NCBI RefSeq assembly: GCF_041296385.1
Contig: NC_091019.1
Span: 6,471,264-6,535,263, forward strand
Origin: Aphelocoma coerulescens
Lineage: Eukaryota > Chordata > Aves > Passeriformes > Corvidae
Reading direction: 5' to 3'
DNA: 64,000 nucleotides
The translations under genes were made by a program, and so were the position numbers. Shown here piece by piece: positions 50,089 to 60,785 of the stretch; position 1 is the first letter of the stretch; each line of letters opens with the position of its first letter. The notes under the pieces are model-generated. The model saw nothing but the letters and a program-made list of their open reading frames with translations. It was not told where the DNA came from and made no database searches.

Positions 50089-51494
50089 ACAGCTGTTCAC
50101 TGGCCAGCATGAAGAGATTTAACTGGTAGCTCCTGCTGGACAGATGTCTATAATGTTGAAAGTGTGAGTGTAGCTGGCATGTGTTTCATTTTCAGAGCCT
50201 GGGAAATGGGGCTGTATCTCAACTGCAGCTGCTTCACTTTAGGAAGGTTAAACAAGATACCTGATTTTAGGTAACCAAGAACTCAGCATCTGCACAATTA
50301 AACTCCCCCCCGAGCCCTGCCTTTCTGGGGCTAAGTGCTGATGTTTTGGTGCTCATCACTTGCTGTGTTTGCATAAGCACTGTGTGTGGAGGCAGAAGGG
50401 AGACTGTAGATGGCTGTGCAGAGGGATGGGATAGGAGACTGCTCTGTTGGGGTGACCAGCTCATTGGCATTCCACCAGCCGAGGAGGTTCTTCAGCTGTG
50501 TTGTCAATTCATACCTTTCTTAAATGTGAGCAATCAATAACAAAAAGAAAGTAATACGGGCAGAAAATGTCTCTGATTCATCTTTCTTTGTGTTGGACGT
50601 ATGTAACAATAGAATTAATATTTTGAAAACCATGAATTACTTAATGTAAAATCTGTGCTGCTAAGCAGAAAATCTATCCTGCTGAGAAAAAAATAAAGAA
50701 AATTCTTCAGTATAATTTCTGGGTTTGTGGAAAAGGAAGGGGGAAGATTTTACAGTTTACTATATCACAGAGCTTTGAGATATTTAAACAGGCAAGTAAA
50801 TGATAGGTTTGAGTCACTATTGTGAAAACACTTTTGGATTTTGGATTTGCAGCAGCAGTAGAGATTGCTTTAGCAGAGACATGAGGTCAAGTTTTTGCTG
50901 CTCCTTAATAATGGTTTTTTTTTGCTTTGACGTGATACAAACCATAGAATGGGCTTAGGTGACTGGTTCAGTCTTCTGCTTGTGTGACATGGGGAAGTGG
51001 CACAGAGCCCTGGCCAGTAACTCCTGCAGCAGAACCGTGTGTCAGGGACAGGACATTGCCAGAGCACTTGGGGGAATCTGGAGGTGTGGAGTACTCGCTG
51101 TTCAACTGGGCAGTGGAATCTGCTACTGCACTGTCCTGGCAAACATTGTGTGGCATGTCTGACCAGCACTGCAGCTGATGCCATGCTGTTCAGAGCTACT
51201 GTGCCTTTAAGAGTTAGGATTTTCAGTATTGCATTCCTTGAGACTATTTTATGTGTTTGAAAACTACATCAGGTTTTGGTTTTTAACATTGCAAAAAATC
51301 CCCTATTGTGTGTTACTTTTCCAGAATTAAAAAAGAAATAATGTTTCATGAAGAATGATGGGAAGGAACACATTGCTATGATACAGGAGTTTTAAACAGA
51401 TTGCCTTTGGAGCTGTAAATGAAATTTCTGTAATGTCATGTTATTCATTTCACCAAGTCTGACTGTAACTTCCCTGGGTGGTTCTTCCCTGCAG

Positions 51495-51620
51495 ACATTG
51501 ATGAGTGTGCTGCCAAGATGCACTATTGCCACGCCAACACTGTGTGTGTTAACTTGCCCGGCTCCTACCGCTGTGACTGTGTCACGGGATATGTCCGTGT
51601 CGATGACTTCTCCTGCACAG
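51495..51620 (+). CDS. NELL1: NELL1 internal exon encoding the second, calcium-binding EGF-like repeat
   Basis: This 126-base exon follows an acceptor (CCCTGCAG ending at 51494) and precedes a strong donor (ACAG, then GTGAGC at 51621). With the G carried over from the previous exon it reads DIDECAAKMHYC onward for 42 residues. Six cysteines lie at exon residues 5, 12, 18, 27, 29 and 41. The DIDE opening plus C-x-N-x4-Y-x-C (residues 18-27) is the calcium-binding EGF signature and also the consensus for Asp/Asn beta-hydroxylation at Asn20. It corresponds to the second EGF repeat of NELL1, with a few differences from the human protein as I recall it (Ser24, Thr31 and Val34 here). The exon is class 1-1, so skipping it would keep the frame and remove exactly one EGF module. 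Direct fusion to the 2747-2875 exon is the normal arrangement in the family. Confidence 0.97.
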
Positions 51621-54261
51621 GTGAGCTCTCAGCTACAGCAGCAGCACTCTTATGCTCTGTGTCTTGTGTGCATTCCCTGCCTTCTGACTAGTCCCAAATG
51701 CCACACACCAGCTGGCCCTTTGCAAGCATAAAGTTTAGGCACAAGTAGGGTAGATAAATGTGGTAGGAAGTGCCCTTCCCCTGTATGGGCCCTTTGGGAT
51801 TAACTTGGAAGGTGGCTGAAGAAGGCCTGTGGTGCACCCACTGAGGGCTCTTTCCAGCCAAGACACGGTCCCTTCGTGTCCCACATCTGCCTTCTGTGTG
51901 CGGTGCAGAGGCTAAGATCACATGTGTTGTGAGAAGAAATAAGACTTCATCAGCTGTGGTTTGAAACTGGTCAGTGGATTGAAACAAGAAATTACTCAGG
52001 AGGAGAAGCTTTCTGGACAGAGCTGACACAAATATGCAAAAGGAAAACTGAAATATATAAAGTTCTCAAATCCAGTTATTGTTAGGAGGTTTGGAAATTG
52101 TTGTTAATGCTGAGAATTAATGTCTAAAGAACTATGACATGTTGTTTAGAAAAGACAGCAAGTGGATAGCATTAGACAATAAATCTAGTTGGTTTTTTTT
52201 TAAGTATCTATCTTCAAAATGAGCTCTAAAAATTCTTAGTGGAAAATAGGTAGGTTCTCATTTCCATTTAGGGGTTTTTAAGGGACCTTCTCTGGCAGTC
52301 TCAGAAAAATGTGAGAAGCTGCTGAACTGCTCATCCCAACTCTATCTAGCTGGATAACATCTTTTAATCACACTCCATGAAGTCTGATTTTGGGATGATT
52401 TTGATGGTGCACCTGTCATGCAAAGGAAGAAAATATCAGGTAGATTTATTGAAATGGGTATAAATCAGCTCGACACAATACCATGTTTAGAATGGTGTTG
52501 GGTGAGCTGTTTTCTGAAGTGGAAAGCTAGCACAGGAATATTCAATATGAGAACGATTTTCAGCCTGGATAACTACATTGTAATGCATGTTATCCTTAGG
52601 GAAGGTCATAGGAAATGTTGACTTTCATGATGACAGCATGTCTTTTAGCTAATATTATATAATTTATAAAACTGCGGGAAAGTCCTGCCCGCCTCTTGAG
52701 GGAGACTGATACTAAATAGCTGTCAGGAAGCTGATTTTTGTTTTGCCCAAAGAGTCATCATCTCTATGTAATCTGTCTCTTTTCAGTTTTTCTTGATCTT
52801 TTACAATGTGGCATGACAGATTCAGACCTTAAATTCTGCACTGTGTGAGGTATCAACCTTCACAGTGACGGGGAGAGTGGTTTTTGATAATCTGACTCTT
52901 GCTTTTCCATATATGCACTACTAATTTCCTAATGTGCCTTTCTTTCCAGTAGGGTACTATCATTAGGCATGCAAATGGCGTAGAAAGCAAGGTATTTGTG
53001 ATACACTGAAAAAGTGTGAAGTAGCAAGACAAGTTGCTTGACAGTAATGGGGGAACAATCATTTAAATTGCATGCACACAAAAAATCCAGAGCAGGTATA
53101 AGAACAAATAATAGAATGAGGGAGACAACTATTTCTTGCAGGTTTATTGTCTTGCAAAAAAACACTTCATTTTTGACATCGTGGTTAAGAAGCAGAGCAA
53201 GTGCGTTACACAGATCAGGAGAAACTTGGTTCATTGCCTGTTGTACATAGAAATAGTTGTTGGTTATAATATTAAATGCAGTTAAAATAAATCCTGTGCA
53301 ATAGAAGCACTAATCCTTTCTTTGTATTTCACAGTATGCTTCAACAGACTTTTAGCAGTAATAGCAATGATTTAAAAAAAAGCAATAATAAAAAAAATCA
53401 GGCAGCAAATACTTAAGTATATTTCCCCTTATACTAACAAATGTTTACAGGCACAGTAGACTGTAACTATTTCTCAGGTTTTTAAAATTTTGTTACTCTT
53501 CATTCGAACAGATGAGAAATTTTCTTGTTATTGAACCATGCATTTGGAGACAAATCTGAAAGCCTGAGATGGGTTGGTGTTCTGATTAAAATTGTGTGTG
53601 TGTATGGGGTAAGGCTCTGATGGGTTCAGAATAAAGATGAAGTTTCAGATGTGAGTGCTTAAGGCACATGCATGGCATTGCATATATTTTGTACACTGCT
53701 AACGCAAAAGCAGAGTTATTCCATAGAGCAGGAGGTACCATATTTTGGGAAGCCTCAGTCTAATCAAGGTATAAAGTCACCTGCAGTTGAGCAGATTCTG
53801 TGTGTTGCTGGGCAGGCATGTGCTTGGTGGCTGACCCTCCAGCTCTGGCAGCTTTCAAAAGGTGGAAAGCAGCTGTACGTGGAAGGTGTGAATCAGAAAC
53901 AATTTTTAAGCTGAAGGAAATGTGAGGGGATTTTATCTTTTTAAAGAGAAATGGAGTGACTAGTGAAACACTATGTCAATTTGAGTTGAGCAAAATGAAA
54001 TTCATTTGGATATTGCTGAATTTTAAATATGCTGCTTCCAGTGTTTTCTTTAAAACATTGGATCTTAATACATTTAAAGTAATTGTTACTGGTTTGACAT
54101 TGCTGAAAGTTTTTTTCCCAAAACAATTTTTGGGTCATAGTTTCCAACTGTGAAGTAGGAACTTCTGTGCTTATCTGTAAGAAGCTACTGTGCTGGAAGA
54201 TGTGCTGATTGTGTAGAAAATGCAGTCATAGGGACAGAGTGACTAAAACATTATTCTGGAT
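51621..54261. other. NELL1: Intronic stretch without recognisable elements
   Basis: Ordinary intron after the EGF2 donor. Read-through would meet a stop at 51690-51692. No repeat was recognised. Confidence 0.65.
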
Positions 54262-54713
54262 TGTGGCGGTTTGACGCTGGTTAGGCGGCAAACACCACGA
54301 AAGCTATTTATTTATTTGCCTCTGCTATAGCTAAGCAGAGAAGGGGAAATTGAAACTTCATTTTTATGAGGTGAAATAAGGATTATTTGAGGAAAACGGA
54401 AAAACTTCAAGGCAAAACAGGCTCAAACTTACAGTAGAATAAAGAAAATTTATTACGAACAGAATTAAAAGTGAAAAGAATAATGAGAAACCAAAGCAAG
54501 CTTCCAGAACACCTTTCTCTTCCAGTACCTCCCTCTTTCCACCAACCTGTGCAAGGGAAACAAACATGGGGATTTGGTCAGTGTTTCATTTCTTAAGAGT
54601 CTTACTTTATGTTTAAGGAAAAGAGTTTCTTCTGCTGTGCTGTGGGATCCATCCCACGGGAGACAGTTCTCTGCAAACTTCTCTAGTGTGGTTTGAAACC
54701 CTAAACCACCACA
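54262..54713 (-). mobile_element. Solo LTR (copy C, 452 bases), minus orientation, perfect target duplication
   Basis: The element starts TGTGGCGG and ends CCACCACA, the TG...CA termini of an LTR. It is flanked on both sides by the 5-bp direct repeat TGGAT (54257-54261 and 54714-54718). A 5-bp duplication is what ERVL-type integrases make, although other ERV classes can too. A polyadenylation signal AATAAA is present on the minus strand at 54449-54454, fixing the orientation. About 435 bases are nearly identical to 60205-60641 in opposite orientation, including an identical 67-codon open frame that is a by-product of the LTR. Relative to that longer copy it lacks about 0.93 kb just inside its 5' end. 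No internal viral sequence is attached. Confidence 0.9.
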
Positions 54714-55740
54714 TGGATGAAGTCTACAATTATATTAAACTCTCACCTATGATTTAAAATCAAGTAGTGACTATTTTAATAAATAATTAGTGTTCAGTCT
54801 CAAATAAGCAAAAGACCTGGGATGATGATGTATTGAGTCAGATTTAGTCAGCCTAGTAATAACTTCAACCTGTGTTCACCAAGAAAGGTACAGTAGCGTT
54901 CTTCTGCTTACCTGTTCCTAGGGATATGTGCTCTGAATGTTAATTAAGTTGTTGAGTGAAAGACAGTTACATCAAGAAAAATTACCTTTAAATAGGAACC
55001 TGCTTTTCAGTCTCTTTCTGTGGCACTGACAGGTCGTTCATCTGTTCTCTAGTAAATCACAGTCTTGGCCATTCTGAAACTGGCAGCAAGATTTGCTGCT
55101 CCAGATTTTCTCATGTGCTGGAATCTACTGATTTAAAGCATTAGATTGGTTCCCACAGGTTTTTACCCTGGTTTCTTGTTGAAAAATAAGTTCTCTTGGG
55201 TTGCTTTCTTCTAACATAGCAGTTTGGGAGTTTGCTTCAGAAGTACATTATTTTGTTTTATGCTTTTTGAAGCATTATAAAGTACGCAATAAGAATGTAA
55301 TACTTTTATTTTTGATGGGCTGCATCTGTTCTCTGGTATGATTTTAAAAATTAATTTATATGATTTTCTGTAATTTGAAACTAGAATATACAGTTTCTAT
55401 ATCTCACTGCCATTCAATCAAGCATGCAAATGCTTTTTCATCTTAATAAGCTAAAAGCTACCTGTAATGACCACATATATCATGCTGATAGGAAGGGAAA
55501 ACAGTGTGGGTAGGTTTCATCTATTTTTGCATAATGTTGGCATTTTCTACAAAGACAATCACAGTGATCACAAAAAAGATTTCTGGCCTTTAACAGCTGT
55601 GACAGCCATTTAAAAAAGAATCACTAATTTTACAGTGTTCTTCTTGGGGCTGCATGGAACACTGAAAACTTCCTCATATCCTTCAGTCATTCAAAGAATA
55701 AGTTCATTTTCATGTAGTCACTACTGGGCTTGAACACTGT

Positions 55741-55832
55741 ATTTTGGTTGGTTGGGGTTTTTGGTTTTTTGGTTGTGTTTTTTTTGCTAGTGTTTGTTTT
55801 GGTATTTGTTTGGGGTTTTTTTCTTTTTTTAA
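55741..55832. repeat. T/G-rich low-complexity tract
   Basis: About 90 bases of almost only T and G, with GGTTGG, TTTGG and long T runs. The reverse complement is C/A-rich. No element assigned. Confidence 0.85.
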
Positions 55833-55901
55833 TTTACTACAAATATTCGCTGATTATGTAATAAAGCTTAAAGAGCTTTTCAAATGAGAGTGCCAGGAGA
55901 T

Positions 55902-55940
55902 TTTTCTTTCTCTATTTTCTTTCTCTATTTTCTTTCTCTA
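55902..55940. repeat. 13-base tandem repeat, three copies
   Basis: TTTTCTTTCTCTA occurs three times in perfect head-to-tail array (55902-55914, 55915-55927, 55928-55940), forming a pure-pyrimidine-rich minisatellite-like tract. Confidence 0.95.
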
Positions 55941-57395
55941 TGTTACTTGCGGCCATTCTTCTAAATGAAGAAGCCTCCTTTGGACTGGAGAATGTCTCAG
56001 CCCATTTTGTCCAAGGTTTATCTTTCCAAGAAGTGGTACAGAAAGTTATCTGGCCATCCAGCATGTCAGTAGTACCCATTCTGCCAAAATGGGGTGAGAC
56101 CTATGCAAGCACCCTCCTCTTTATGCACCAAAGCTCTGCTGGCAGGTGTTTTTCTCTGTGAAAATAATCCACCTCCATATTTTACTGTTCTGCATGATGT
56201 TTCAGCAGTGGACTGTGCTTTTAACCCTCTTTCAGTCCTCATTTGCCGTGATGAGGTTCCCAGAATTTCTTTAACCTTTGGCTTCTCAAAGCAATGAGTC
56301 GCTAAAATATTTGTACGTTCCTTGCAAAAAGCAAGTCTTTACCACAGAAACAGGAAGTATTTTCAAAACACGTAGTTCAATATTCTAATTCTGTGAAAAA
56401 GTTGATGTTACATAGAAATATATTATTTAGAAGAAGTCTTAGAATATAAATCTTAGTCTTGAGTTTATATTCTAATTTGATTTACAGTATGGGTAGAGAA
56501 GAGGAAGTAAGAAAACCTACTGATTTTGGCAGGTTATCCGGTAAGTCCCTTCACTTCCGTCCTGTGTGGTTTCTAGGGCAGCATTCAGTTTTGAATGTAG
56601 TGCACTGTTCAGAACAAACCCTTCTGCAGCATGTTATTAGAAAATTTGTTCTTAAAGCATTGAAGAACATAAGAGTGCTGAGAAATCTCATTTTCAAGGG
56701 AAAAAGTCAGAAACCCTTTCTCCTGCTCTTCCTTTCTTCCCCTCCCCTATCTGTGAAAGGCAACTCAGCTGCAGAAATTTCCTGCTATGGTTAGAACAAA
56801 CGTTCAAATTGTTTGCTATTACTAAAATTGATGCCTTTGTATCTTTGTTGCTGGGGTTTACCTGTCAGGTTCAAGGTGGTGTAGTTGACCCCATAATAAT
56901 ACTAATAATGCAGCAAGTCTCACCACAGTGAAGTGGCAGTCTCAAAGGGCGGGTTACTGGCCTCACATCCAGAATCACTGTGTGTGTTTGTAAAAGACCT
57001 GAATAGAAGCTTTCAGGCAGACAATTGATAATATGGTCACTCTTTGAAAGATAGTGCTGTTTCTGAAATCTAATCTACTGACCTTCTTTTCCACTATTTC
57101 TTCTTGGTGAACTAAATTAGCATCCAGAAAGCAACATAGTTATCTTTGGTGTGGCACTTGCACTTTAAAAGTGCTGTGCAGGGTCTTGGATGTTCAGGGA
57201 GGTCAGTAAACAAATGTTACAGCTGTTCTGGTGATGGGCTGGGGCTGGTGAATTGATAGACCTGTCTGCTAGCTGAAAACAGTCTGGTGCAGCAGGTAGT
57301 GAAGACAGGTCTGTGGTGGAATAGTTTTCAGGTTTGTTTGGGGCAAGAGCTCTCTTTAGATCTTGGTGTTCTAAAGAATATCATTAGGATCTTGC

Positions 57396-58447
57396 TGTAC
57401 TGGGGTGACCCTGGCTTCATTCCTGGCACCCACCAAAGCCTTTCTTTCACTTGCCTCTGCAGCTGGGCAGGGGAGAGAAAATATAACAAAGATTGATTAG
57501 TTGAGACAATGACCAGGAGAGAACATTCAGCAAATACTGTCACAGGCAAAACAGACACGAATTAGATATATTAATTGAATTCATTGCTAACAAAATTGGA
57601 GCAGGATAATGAGAACTAAAAACAGACCATAATAACACCTCCTCCCCATCCCTTCTTCCTTCCTGAGCTCCTTCCATCAATGGTGCAGGGAGGTGGAAAT
57701 GGGAGTTATGGTCAGTTCATCACATGCTGCTCCTGACAATGCACAGGGACGAGTCCTTCCCCCGCTCCTCCAGCACAGGGTCCCTCCCATGGGAGACAGT
57801 TCTCCATGAATGTCTCCAGCATGAGTCCATCCCACAGGCAAGGGTTCTCCACAGAGTGGTGTAATGTGGGTCACTCTTCCATGGGGTGCAGTCCTTCAAG
57901 GACAGGCTGCTCCTTTGTGAGTTCCTCACAGGGTCACAAGTCCTACCACAAAACCCGCTCCTCTCTCCACAGGTCAGCAGATGCCTTCCAGACTTGTGCT
58001 CCAGCACAGACCTCTCATGGGTTCACAGCCTCCTCTCAGTCATCCAGCTGCTCTGGTGTGAGCTCCTCCATAGGCTCAGGGGCACAGCTGCCTCACCCTG
58101 GGCTGCACCACGGGCTGCAGGGGAATCTGCTCCAGCACCTGGAGCAGCTCCTGCCCCTCCTTCTGCACTGACCTGGGTGTCTGCAGGGCTATTCCTCTCA
58201 CATATTCTCACCCTGCTCTTCTCTGGCTGCAATTATATCTGAGCAATTACTTTTTTTTTCTTCTTAAATCTGTTATCAGAGGCATTACTATCATTCTTGA
58301 TTGGTCCAGCCTTGGCCAGCAGCGGATCTGTACCCACTGGCTGGCCTTGGCTCTGCTGGACATGGGGGAAGCTTCTGGGAGCTTCTCACAGAAGCCATCC
58401 CTGTAAGCTCCCCTGCTACCAAAATCTGGCCTCACAAATCCAATACA
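57396..58447 (-). mobile_element. Solo LTR, ERVL-like (copy B), minus orientation
   Basis: This 1,052-base element begins TGTACTGGGG and ends CCAATACA. It is flanked by CTTGC on the left (57391-57395) and TTTGC on the right (58448-58452), a 5-bp target duplication with one mismatch. Internal landmarks shared with copy A are GGCAAAACAGACACGA, GCAGGATAATGAGAAC, repeated 'CTCCAGCATGAGTCCATCCCA'-type modules, GACCTGGGTGTCTGCAGGGC and GACATGGGGGAAGCTTCTGG. No coding internal region is attached. It is the better preserved of the two copies of this family in the window. The open frames inside are LTR artefacts. Confidence 0.88.
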
Positions 58448-58477
58448 TTTGCCTAATACTATATGATTTTTTTATAG

Positions 58478-59247
58478 CATCATAGAATAGTTTGGGTTCT
58501 AAAGGACCTTAAAGATCATCTAGTTCCACCTCCTTCTGCCATGGGCAGGGACACCTTCCACTAGATCAGGTTGCTCAGAGCCCCATCCAAGCTGGCCTTG
58601 AACACTTCCAGGGATGGAGCAGCCGGAGCTTCTCTGGGCACTCTGTGCCAGTGCCACACCATCCTCACAGTAAAGAGTTTCTTCCTAATGTCTAACCTAA
58701 AGCTTCCCTCTTCCACTTTTAAGTTATTGCCCCTTGTTCTGTCACTATGTGTCCTTGTAAAAAGTCTCTCTCCAGCTTTCTTACACTTCCTCTTTAGGTA
58801 CTAGAAGGTGCTAGAAATTCTCCCTGGAGCTCTCTATTCTCCAGGCTGAAAAACCTCAACTCTCTCAGCCTGTCTTAAGAGGAGAGGTTCTGTAGCCTCT
58901 GAGCATCTCTGTGTCCTCTTCTGGACTCTCCAACAGGTCCATGTCCTTCTTATGTTGGGGCCCCTGGTGGGGTCTCACAAGAGCAGAGTAAAGGGACAGT
59001 CACCTCCCTTGACCTGCTGGTCACACTGCTTTTCATGCAGCCCAAGATGTGTTTGGCATTCTGGGCTGCCAGCACACATTGCTGGGTTGTACTGAGCTTC
59101 TCCTTCACCACACACCTAAGTCCTCCTACTGGAGGCTGCTCTCAATCCATTCTCTGCCCAGGGAGAATGTGTGTGTGCTTGGGATTGCCCTGACCTGGGT
59201 GCGGGACATTGCTTGGCCGTATTGAACTTGATGAGGTTCTGAGGTGC
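58478..59247 (-). mobile_element. CR1 LINE, minus orientation, 3' part (left of an inserted LTR)
   Basis: A long well-preserved CR1 segment. It opens with CATCATAGAATAG and TTTGGGTTCTAAAGGACC, then AGATCATCTAGTTCCACC, GGTTGCTCAGAGCCCCATCC, AACAGGTCCATGTCCTTCTT and CTGCTCTCAATCCATTCTCT, up to TTGAACTTGATGAGGTTC. This is the reverse complement of the CR1 3' untranslated region and the end of ORF2, in the standard order. The reading continues after 60641, so an LTR element was inserted into it. Confidence 0.97.
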
Positions 59248-60641
59248 TGTGGTAGTTTAGCAAAATTTAGGGCCTTGGTTTGTAGGGGAGAGGAAAAAAA
59301 AAAAAAGAGGAAAGGAAAACAGCTGTTCGACTTCTGTGACCAGCACAGAGCTTATAGTTGATAGAAGGTTGCTAAACCAATTAAATAAGCCAGTAACACC
59401 TCTGTGATGTATGTATTTAAAAAATGAGGAAATGCGAGAAGTTCCTTTTGTTCCTGCTCCCCCGCTGAGGGGTGGCGAGGTGGGGAGCCCCAGGCCCCAT
59501 CCCAGAGCCAGCAGGCCCCCCCTCTGGCGTGGCAGCCTGGGGTCGGGCTGCCAGGAAAGCCACCCTGGAGCAGTGAGCAGCTGCGCGGCCGGAAAAGCCC
59601 CAACTGAGCTGGGACCACATGGGCTGGTGGGCCCTCCCCGCAGCTGGCACAGCTCGCGCAGAACCGAGAAAAATCCCACACAGCCCACAGGGAGAAACAT
59701 GGAAAGTATTTCCCCAATGCAGAGTCCAGACAAGATCATTTTCTCAGCAGCAACTTAGAAACATTGACTTTCTTCCAAGTCAGAGAGAAGGGAAGGTGGT
59801 ATCATGTGAGGAGGCCAACATGGCGGCACCATGGTCAGTGGGGGAAGGGAAAGAGAAGAGGTGCTCCCAGTGCCGGAGCTGAAATTCTCCTTGCAGGCCA
59901 TGGTGAAGACTATAATACAGCAAATTGTTCTCCCTATAATTCATGAGATAAGGTACATGGTGGGTGCAGAAATCCACGTGCAGCCCGTGAAAAAAGTACT
60001 CATGCCAGAGCCCATAGATGCTGTGAAAGGCTTTTAGAGATTGAAGAAGAGAGCCTTTGCTTTCAGGCTGGAATAGCTCATCATTAAAAAACTAAAACCC
60101 CATGACTATTGTGATCCATGCTGGCAGTTGTGGGGAGACTGTGAGATTCATGGGAGGGATATTTTTTCACTGCAGCAGATTTGGGAAGACTGTTTTTTAT
60201 GAAGTTTGAAACCAGGCTACAGAAGTTTGCAGAGAACTATCTCCCGTGGGACAGATCCCACAGCACAGCAGAAGAAACTCTTTTCCTTAAACATAAAGTA
60301 AGACTCTTAAGAAATGAAACACTGACCAAATCCCCATGTTTGTTTCCCTTGCACAGGTTGGTGGAAAGAGGGAGGTACTGGAAGAGAAAGGTGTTCTGGA
60401 AGCTTGCTTTGGTTTCTCATTATTCTTTTCACTTTTAATTCTGTTCGTAATAAATTTTCTTTATTCTACTGTAAGTTTGAGCCTGTTTTGCCTTGAAGTT
60501 TTTCCGTTTTCCTCAAATAATCCTTATTTCACCTCATAAAAATGAAGTTTCAATTTCCCCTTCTCTGCTTAGCTATAGCAGAGGCAAATAAATAAATAGC
60601 TTTCGTGGTGTTTGCCACCTAACCAGCATCAAACTGCCACA
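59248..60641 (+). mobile_element. LTR element (copy D, 1,394 bases) inserted into the CR1, plus orientation
   Basis: The element starts TGTGGTAG and ends CTGCCACA. Its flanks GGTGC (59243-59247) and GGTCC (60642-60646) form a 5-bp target duplication with one mismatch. A polyadenylation signal AATAAA lies at 60449-60454. The last 435 bases are nearly identical to copy C. The middle carries GCAGAAATCCACGTGCAGCC, a module also present, in reverse, in copies A and B, so the element is related to that family. The stretch about 59440-59720 is GC-rich with several CpGs. No gag, pol or env coding is recognisable, so I call it a long or composite solo LTR rather than a provirus. The open frames inside are not supported as genes. 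Confidence 0.85.
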
Positions 60642-60785
60642 GGTCCCCACCTCTCCAGCCTGTCAAGGTCCTCCAGGATGGCATCCCTTCCCTCTGGCGG
60701 ACACCACTCAGCTTGGTGTCATCAGCAAATTTGCCAAACTTTTCCAGAAAAATGATGAAAATATCGATCAGGCTGGGGTCATAGT
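60642..60785 (-). mobile_element. CR1 LINE, minus orientation, 5' part (right of the inserted LTR)
   Basis: Continuation of the CR1 from 58478-59247: CCACCTCTCCAGCCTGTCAA, GGATGGCATCCCTTCC, CAGCTTGGTGTCATCAGCAA and a diverged end near GATCAGGCTGG. The order resumes where the left part stops, which shows that the LTR came in later. Confidence 0.9.

Larger units (their letters stand above)
2876..51494 (+). other. NELL1: NELL1 intron between the EGF1 and EGF2 exons (48,619 bases)
   Basis: The sequence between the two matching exons runs from donor GTAAAC to acceptor CCCTGCAG. Such a long intron fits NELL1, which is one of the very large genes of vertebrates. Read-through from the EGF1 exon meets a TGA at 2905-2907 after ten intron-coded residues. 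The intron contains several repeat elements, listed separately, and no additional exon that I can support. Confidence 0.9.
44476..51494. other. NELL1: Intronic stretch leading to the EGF2 exon
   Basis: No transposable element or further exon was recognised. It contains a 19-T run (49274-49292) and a perfect 12-bp inverted repeat (50056-50088). It ends in the acceptor CCTGGGTGGTTCTTCCCTGC plus AG at 51493-51494. Confidence 0.65.
54714..57395. other. NELL1: Intronic stretch with simple repeats only
   Basis: It contains a T/G-rich low-complexity tract (55741-55832) and a 13-base tandem repeat (55902-55940). No transposable element or exon was recognised. Confidence 0.6.

Noticed and set aside
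2747..51620. Assignment of the exons to NELL2
   Set aside because: First impression only; the two exons match remembered NELL1 much better than NELL2, which differs at many positions in both repeats.
54364..54567. 67-codon open frame identical to one at 60336-60539
   Set aside because: The identity is due to two copies of one LTR, not to a conserved gene; it spans the polyadenylation signal region.
37441..58447. LTRs A and B as the two ends of one provirus
   Set aside because: They are 19-20 kb apart with a NELL1 exon and no viral coding between them, and B has its own near-perfect target duplication.
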